Below are positions 58,561-64,000 of a stretch of DNA of 64,000 nt, piece by piece. Position 1 is the first letter of the stretch. The number at the start of each line of letters is the position of its first letter. A program made the translations under genes and the position numbers. The notes below the pieces were generated by a model, which saw only the letters and a program-made list of their open reading frames with translations, had not been told where the DNA came from and ran no database searches. This DNA comes from Garcia nutans (Eukaryota; Streptophyta; Magnoliopsida; Malpighiales; Euphorbiaceae): positions 18,073,001 to 18,137,000 of the forward strand of contig CANTUV010000004.1 in assembly GCA_947685225.1 (NCBI GenBank), written 5' to 3'.

Positions 58561-59421
58561 AAAACCAGTAATGAAGGGTTTAAATAGAGAAGGTTTGGAG
58601 ATTGATTTGGAAAAGGACTATTGTCGGCATCGGGAATTGTGAGTCAGGATAGGAAAAGGAAGTGGGACCACCCTAGGTCATGACATAGTTGCCATGACCT
58701 ATGGCAATTCATCATAGACTTTTCATTTAAAAAAAAGTCAATCTAAAAAAAAAGCAAAAAGAAGTCAAAAAGAAAAGAAAAAAATGTAGTAAAAAAAAAA
58801 GATGAGTCAAAAGAAAAATGGAAATTTGGTTTATAAAATTACACCGTACATTAATATCCAATACAGTACAAGGCCATTAAATTACAAGGTTGCTGAAAAT
58901 GGGGAGATGGTCCATAATCAAACGATGCTCTAAAAAATCATCGTTTGAAGGTAGAGGGATTTCATGGTCATTAATCCTAGGTCCCCTTAATGAAGAAGAA
59001 GCACCAAAATTTCTAAAACCCTGAAATCAAAAGTCCCAAAAATTTTGTGCTACCTAATGAAACAAGTTCTCAAAATGAGCAACATTTTGGCGACGGTATT
59101 TAATTCTTCTTATAGTTTCTTATTTTGTTCCTCGAGCATCCTCTGTGAGCAAAAAAGAGAAAAGGTAAGAATATGAATTTTCATGCATACATATAATATA
59201 AGCAGACATGAAATAGGAATATAGATAATATAATTCATATTGAAGCCCTGAGGACTAAATGATGAGCCAGCATAAAGTGGTGGTGCCAAAAAGGAGCAAA
59301 TGAAGATGTCTACAGGTGAGCCAGAGCTGTATGGGATGGTCCGACTTGATCATGAGAAAAGCTGACAAATGAAAATGGTGGACTTCTTGATTGTCCAATT
59401 ACTTATAATGTTCATATAGTG
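58561..59421. other. Non-coding stretch, nothing recognised
   Basis: AT-rich, with A-runs at 58730-58810 and no coding frame I can support. Probably spacer or intron remains between the decayed frames on either side. Confidence 0.4.
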
Positions 59422-59710
59422 TTAGATAAAAAAATAGATAGAGAGCAATTCTACACAATATATCTGCATGTGTGAAGTTGACTTGAAATGAGCCAGCCTC
59501 AGCATTACTATGTGAATGGAAAGAAGACCCTTCTTCCTCCTCTTTATCCCTCTCATCCCTATTATTGCCCTCCTCTCCACCATAATTATTATCACCTTCA
59601 TCTTCTTCTTCATCTTCCTCCCTATCATCATCATCTACATTAGCCTCCTCCTCTTCTTCCTCTTCTTCTTCTTCTCCCTCATCACTAGAGGTCCCTCGAA
59701 CATTGGCGGG
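59422..59710 (-). pseudogene. Acidic Glu/Asp-rich tract of a decayed gene
   Basis: On the - strand, GAG/GAA/GAT codons give long runs of Glu and Asp (about 59510-59700). Such acidic stretches occur in plant-mobile-domain proteins. The opposite strand gives only Leu/Phe/Ile-rich low-complexity frames, which I do not believe. Part of the relic between 60788 and 58000. Confidence 0.35.
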
Positions 59711-60277
59711 GGGGGACCTGAAAGCTTAAAAGGCATTCCTAAAAAAAACTGGCATATGAGGATTTGGCTTATGAAACCAGAAAAAATCTACATCATAATC
59801 ATCCTGAGAATGCCATCAGGTATTTTCCCATATAGATATGCAATTTAACATGTATCTTGGAATGTTTGCAGGTTCCTCCACTGACTTGGGCCAAGGAACC
59901 AATTATGTATCCACTCATCAAGAAACCAGTAACTAAAGACTAGCCGGTAAGGATCTTATGGGAATTTTGTAAAGTCAATGTTGCATTTATGACTGCGATC
60001 CAGTTATCCCCCTCATCAGCTCTTCACCAAGCTATGTTCACGTATAAAGTTTCCAAAAGAAGGTAAGTTGTCTTTTGTAAATTTTAATACTAATGTTGAT
60101 TTTATTTTTTACCTTCTCCTAGGTCAATCGCTTAAGCGATAGTAGTAGAAATGGTGAGAGCTGAGCTTTTCTTTGCAACCTGATGGCCATAACTTTAATC
60201 TCAGTTACCCGACTTGCATCTAGAAACACTGGGAGAAGTTAATCAAAATTTAAGATTATAGAAGCCTACTAATTGGA
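59711..60277. other. Intervening sequence of the decayed mobile-domain gene, nothing recognised
   Basis: No supported frame. GTAAG- and pyrimidine-rich sites near 60060-60120 could be old splice signals, but this is not proven. Confidence 0.3.
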
Positions 60278-60788
60278 TTAAAAGCCATATGGGTCAATAT
60301 ACCTCGACGATGACCATAAAACCGATGAATGAACATTTATTCTAGAAAATTTTTTCAAAGCCATGATATATGCAGGAAAGGCTAGCTTTCCTCCAGTTAA
60401 AGTGTGAAACAAGATCAAGGATTGACAAAGCTCGTAGTACCGACAAATAGATAATTGATTTAGTACTACAAAAAATGGTAGACCTAAGCACATATAATAA
60501 GAATCTATGGGTATATTGTTCAACTATTTTGCCAAAGACTAGCCAGGCATACGACATCTAATAATATTGAATAGGCTCATATTTAATATTAGATGGTACC
60601 TTTTTTAAGGGGTCAAGGCCTAGTAAATGGCGAACTTGGTTATAAGGCAGAGGTTCATCCAAAAAAAGGACCGGGAGGCTATGACACGGTATACTCATAA
60701 TAGTAGAAAAGTTGACCAAGCCAATTGTCATTTCACCTATGGGCAAGTGGAAAGTATGGGTGGTATCTATCCACAAGTCTTCCAACAC
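60278..60788 (-). pseudogene. Plant mobile domain (aminotransferase-like) fragment, frameshifted
   Basis: The - strand frame from 60788 opens MLEDLWIDTTHTFHLPIGEM, matching the 'THTFHLP.GEMT' hallmark of the plant mobile domain (PF10536 type). It stops near 60558. The next frames (60557-60342 and 60523-60278) carry YVLRSTIFCST and FNWRKASLSCIYHGF, which fit the domain's middle. Such domains occur in host MAIN-like proteins and are often carried by retroelements. This one is broken and sits next to G's LTR. Confidence 0.55.
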
Positions 60789-60789
60789 C

Positions 60790-63077
60790 TATAACACCCT
60801 CATAACCTAACCACAATAGTACATATACCTTCAAATATGTAGTATGCACAAATGGGGTATAAGAGCATTACCAAAATGTTATTATTGTATCTTATCACCC
60901 TACGTCATTTAGTTGCTAGTTTATAGTATTATATAAATAAATAAATAGGTATAAGATAAATAATTAAATCCATAGAAATTTTTGCGAGAGTGTCATTTAA
61001 AATATGATTTTTACCAAATCCAATCAACCTATCCTATGAATATCCAATAGTTCTTAAAATGTTTCCATACACTCACATCCCTAAATCCCATGTTTTCTTA
61101 CCTACATTTATAAATATGCGAACATGATATTACTTATATACAAAACATCTTTAAATTGTATTTCAATTCATTATATTTTACAAAATAGATATTACATCTA
61201 CATCAACTTAAAAGAATATTGACATGTTATGCTTAGGCTTGATTTGTGGCAATCAGAGACTTCTAGTATCCAACCACTAACTAGAATTGTCCTGGTCTAG
61301 AAGGACTTCCAGCTTCTATCATGTCACCCGTGTGATAATTGAATTACACTAAGCCTAGAGCTCAATGGTATATACTTGATAATGCAACATTACTATGACA
61401 AATGTATATGAACATGCATAAGGTTTTAATGTTACATACATTCTCATCTTTATTTTACAAATAAATATAAACAATCATCATACATTGGGTCCAATAATCT
61501 TATACAATAACATAGTTCCAGAACCATTACTTTGGCCTATCTCACCAATATGACACCTATGTGTCCCTGTAGTGGACGTAATTAAATGTATGATACCTAG
61601 TGTCTTATCCACAGCATAATCATCAATATGACACCTCATGTGTCTCGCTCAGGGGTGTAATAACATCTCTGTAACACCCAGTGTCTCACCCCATCACATA
61701 TGGCATGCCAATCACCAAACACAATCTTATAGCAACTAGGTAAAGTATAAGACAACAAACAACATTTCACATTATGCATATATGAGGCATTCACCATTTG
61801 ACGCATCAACACACCAACAATTAACAAAATCAACATATTTTATCATACTTTTTAACTTTATAATCACATATATATTTTTAATACAATATATATATAAAGA
61901 CATAGCTATGCAAGCCATTTACTACACCCATATAATGCAAAATACAGCAATTAACGTTAACAAACCAACCCCACGGCTGTGTCATCCAATAGCCATGCCC
62001 GTGGGATGTGAAATGAAGCTATAAAACATTTTTGAATACCCCCACGGTCGTGGCATTCAAAGGCCATGCTCGTGGCATTCAAATTCCATGCTCATGGCAT
62101 TCATTTTTCTTCTGCCTCTTCACCATTTTCACATGAAACAGCTTCACTTTAAAGCCCACAGTTGTGGCCTTTCATGGCCACTCCCATGGCATCCTAGAAT
62201 CACTCTTTCACACCATTTTTATCAACATAACACACACATATCAACTTAGTATAATGTAAACCAAAGACAAGAGCATTATCTAAGTTTATACTTACCTTTT
62301 TGAAGCACAAATTGGAGAAACAACTCCTTTGCACAATAATTTCTCCCAATCTTTTACTTCCTTCTATTAGTTCCTTCACTCAAATCAATCAACCCCTAAT
62401 CAATTTATAAATTCAAAATGATATTAATAACTCATATAAGCATCTATAAACCCTTTTTTAACCTTCACTAACTTAGAATTAGCTAAACCCCCTTATAAAA
62501 CTTTAATATTCAATTACTAGCCCTAACTATAGCCAACATCATTCCAAATCATTATCAAGTCTAGAATCACCATTACTACATCAATTTTATATTATAACTT
62601 TCTATATGTTTCACTAAATCCCAATTCTCATTTCAATCCTACTAAAAAGAATCATCAAAAGTTAAGAAACTTACTTGTTACTTGAATTAAAACTCAAGCT
62701 TCCTTCACCCCTTGTGAAAAACTAACTAAAATCATGATAATTTAAAAGATGAAAATCAATACCTCCAACCCATCATGGGATTCGGCCAAGGAGAAAAAGA
62801 TGGAAGAAGGAAGATGAATTTTCTAGATAAATTTTGACTTTTAAATCATCTTTTTCCATATACATATATATATTATTAAATAATTAAGATTTTTATATAA
62901 AATATTATTAATTTATATTTTATCCTTTTTACCATTTTACTCTTTTACCACTTTACTCTTACCCCTCTTTATATGTTATTTATATGTTGTATATATCTCT
63001 ATCTCTCCTATCTAAACCATCATCAATCTCTTACTAATTAATGTGTAAATAGATTCAATAAAAATTAAGGCATTACA
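60790..63077 (-). repeat. Element G LTR (3' LTR in sense)
   Basis: 2,288 bp from TATAACACCCTC (TGTAACACCC in related LTRs) to AAGGCATTACA. It includes degenerate CAATATGACACCTATGTGTC repeats (about 61540-61700). A cluster of CCACGGCTGTG/GGCCATGCCCGTGG words at about 61965-62200 looks like the paired motif in the Athila LTR. The right third is AT-rich. Confidence 0.75.
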
Positions 63078-63092
63078 ATTTTCTCGCCCTTA
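63078..63092 (-). promoter_or_regulatory. Element G polypurine tract
   Basis: On the - strand TAAGGGCGAGAAAAT abuts the TGTAATGCC start of the 3' LTR. Confidence 0.65.
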
Positions 63093-63121
63093 AATAATTT
63101 CGTTGTCGAAATTACCTGTAA

Positions 63122-64000
63122 TTACCTCTGAAATAATTGTGGGTATTGGCTCTGCTGCACTTGTTCACTCTCCTAAGTAGCTTCTTCCGTTGAGTGATTC
63201 CTCCATAAAACCTTCACCAGAGGCACTTTCTTATTTCTTATCTCCTTCACTTCTCATGCCAAGATTGCTACAGGTTCTTCTTCATAACTTAGGTCTGGAT
63301 TCACCTCAATAGAATCAACTGATAATATATGAGACGAGTCTGACCTATATCTTTGCAGCATAGAAACATGAAATACATTGTGAATTCTATCTAACTCCAA
63401 TGGCAATGCTAATTTGTAGGAAACTTGTCCAACTCTTTCTAACACTTCATATGGGCCAATAAAATGTAAGCTTAGTTTTCCTTTTCTTCCAAATCTCAAC
63501 ACCTTCTTCCATGGAGACACTTTTAAAAATACTTTGTCAGTTACCTTAAACTCTATATCTTTTCTCTTTAAATCAGAGTAAGATTTCTATCAGTCTGACA
63601 ATGCTTTCAGCCTATTCTGAATTATTTTCACTTTCTCTTCTATTTCTTTAATCAATTCAGGACCTACTATCTTCCTTTCTCCAACGTCATCCCAATATAA
63701 AGGTGTTCTACATTTCTCCCATATAGAGCTTCATACGGTGCCATACCAATACTAGATTGATAGCTATTATTATATGAAAACTTAACTAATGGCAAGTGTT
63801 TATCCCAACTTCCAACAAAATCAATAACATAACTTCTCAACATATCCTCCAATACTAATATCACTCTTTCAAACTGTCCATCAGTTTTAGGGTGGAAAGC
63901 AATACTAAAATGTAATCGAGTACCCAATGCACCTTGCAAACTCTTCCAAAATCTTAAGGTGAATCTAGGATCTCGATCCCACACCAATGAAATTGAAACC
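63122..64000 (-). pseudogene. Element G integrase C-terminal half with chromodomain remnant (broken, partial)
   Basis: From the window edge leftward: VWDRDPRFTLRFWKSLQGAL (second catalytic Asp), HPKTDGQFERV (catalytic Glu) and SSIGMAPYEALYGR, then a frameshift near 63690 and a stop near 63590. The frame resumes with MSPWKKVLRFGRKGKLS, VFHVSMLQRYRSD and SYEEEPVAILA. Two stops then interrupt a chromodomain-like end (VPLVKVLWRNHSTEEAT). The final stop is at 63122, just before the purine tract. In chromoviruses this domain steers insertion to heterochromatin. Confidence 0.85.

Larger units (their letters stand above)
60790..64000 (-). mobile_element. Element G: Tekay/Del-like chromovirus, - strand, runs off the right edge
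   Basis: A sense 3' LTR (60790-63077), purine tract and the C-terminal part of pol are visible; the rest is beyond 64000. The integrase tail and chromodomain-like end identify a chromovirus, and the wording WKKVLRFGRKGKLS and RIHNVFHVSML fits Tekay/Del. Its insertion duplication cannot be tested because only one end is present. Confidence 0.8.

Noticed and set aside
59516..59848. A hydrophobic 110-residue membrane protein on the + strand
   Set aside because: It is the reverse strand of an acidic Glu/Asp codon repeat. Low-complexity and without a credible start.
60790..63077. A complete short retrotransposon
   Set aside because: A purine tract and chromovirus integrase sit directly beside its right end, so it is the 3' LTR of a larger element leaving the window.

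Overview
This window looks like repeat-packed, probably pericentromeric DNA of a flowering plant, most likely a dicot. It is AT-rich, with plant-type LTR-retrotransposon families (Athila, Tat-like, CRM/Reina-like, Tekay/Del-like), a plant CACTA transposon and Arabidopsis-type telobox motifs. I find no host housekeeping gene, tRNA, rRNA or CRISPR. Every recognisable coding region belongs to a mobile element or to a decayed domain often carried by one, and nearly all are broken.

The window reads as one nest of insertions, and target-site duplications (TSDs) let the order be read. The oldest layer (F) is non-coding Tat-like sequence at 1-573 and a decayed plant-mobile-domain region at 57986-60789. 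A Ty3/Gypsy element A (CRM/Reina-like, + strand, tRNA-Met primer site) inserted into F. Its matching TSDs (GAACA) now lie 57.4 kb apart, at 569-573 and 57986-57990. An Athila element B (827-13884, - strand, TSD TGTAG) landed in A's 5' LTR, and B's integrase was split by a solo LTR of family C (5329-7545, TSD AATAT). A's pol was split by a Tekay/Del-like solo LTR E (18159-19289 plus 52949-55314).

Inside E sits C1 (19290-52943, + strand, TSD CCATC), a gag-only element with a tRNA-Arg-type primer site. C1 holds three later insertions: a 12.0-kb CACTA element in its leader (22045-34077, TSD GAA), an internally deleted solo C LTR (37648-38272), and an inverted sister copy C2 (40568-52228) inside its 3' LTR. 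At the right edge a Tekay-like chromovirus G (60790 to beyond 64000, - strand) shows its 3' LTR and the C-terminal part of its integrase.

Family C has long LTRs full of teloboxes, one gag-like ORF, no visible pol, and long minisatellites just before the 3' polypurine tract. The arrays differ between C1 and C2. The CACTA element has two divergent genes, a TNP2-type transposase (+) and a TNPA-like/Ulp1 (C48) protease gene (-), separated by a roughly 1.9-kb AT minisatellite and flanked by palindromic subterminal repeats. The points most worth checking are the TSD-supported nest, the gag-only C family with its diverging arrays, the LTR-encoded C-terminal tail of element A, and the CACTA element with its retained protease triad and a sister-copy empty site.
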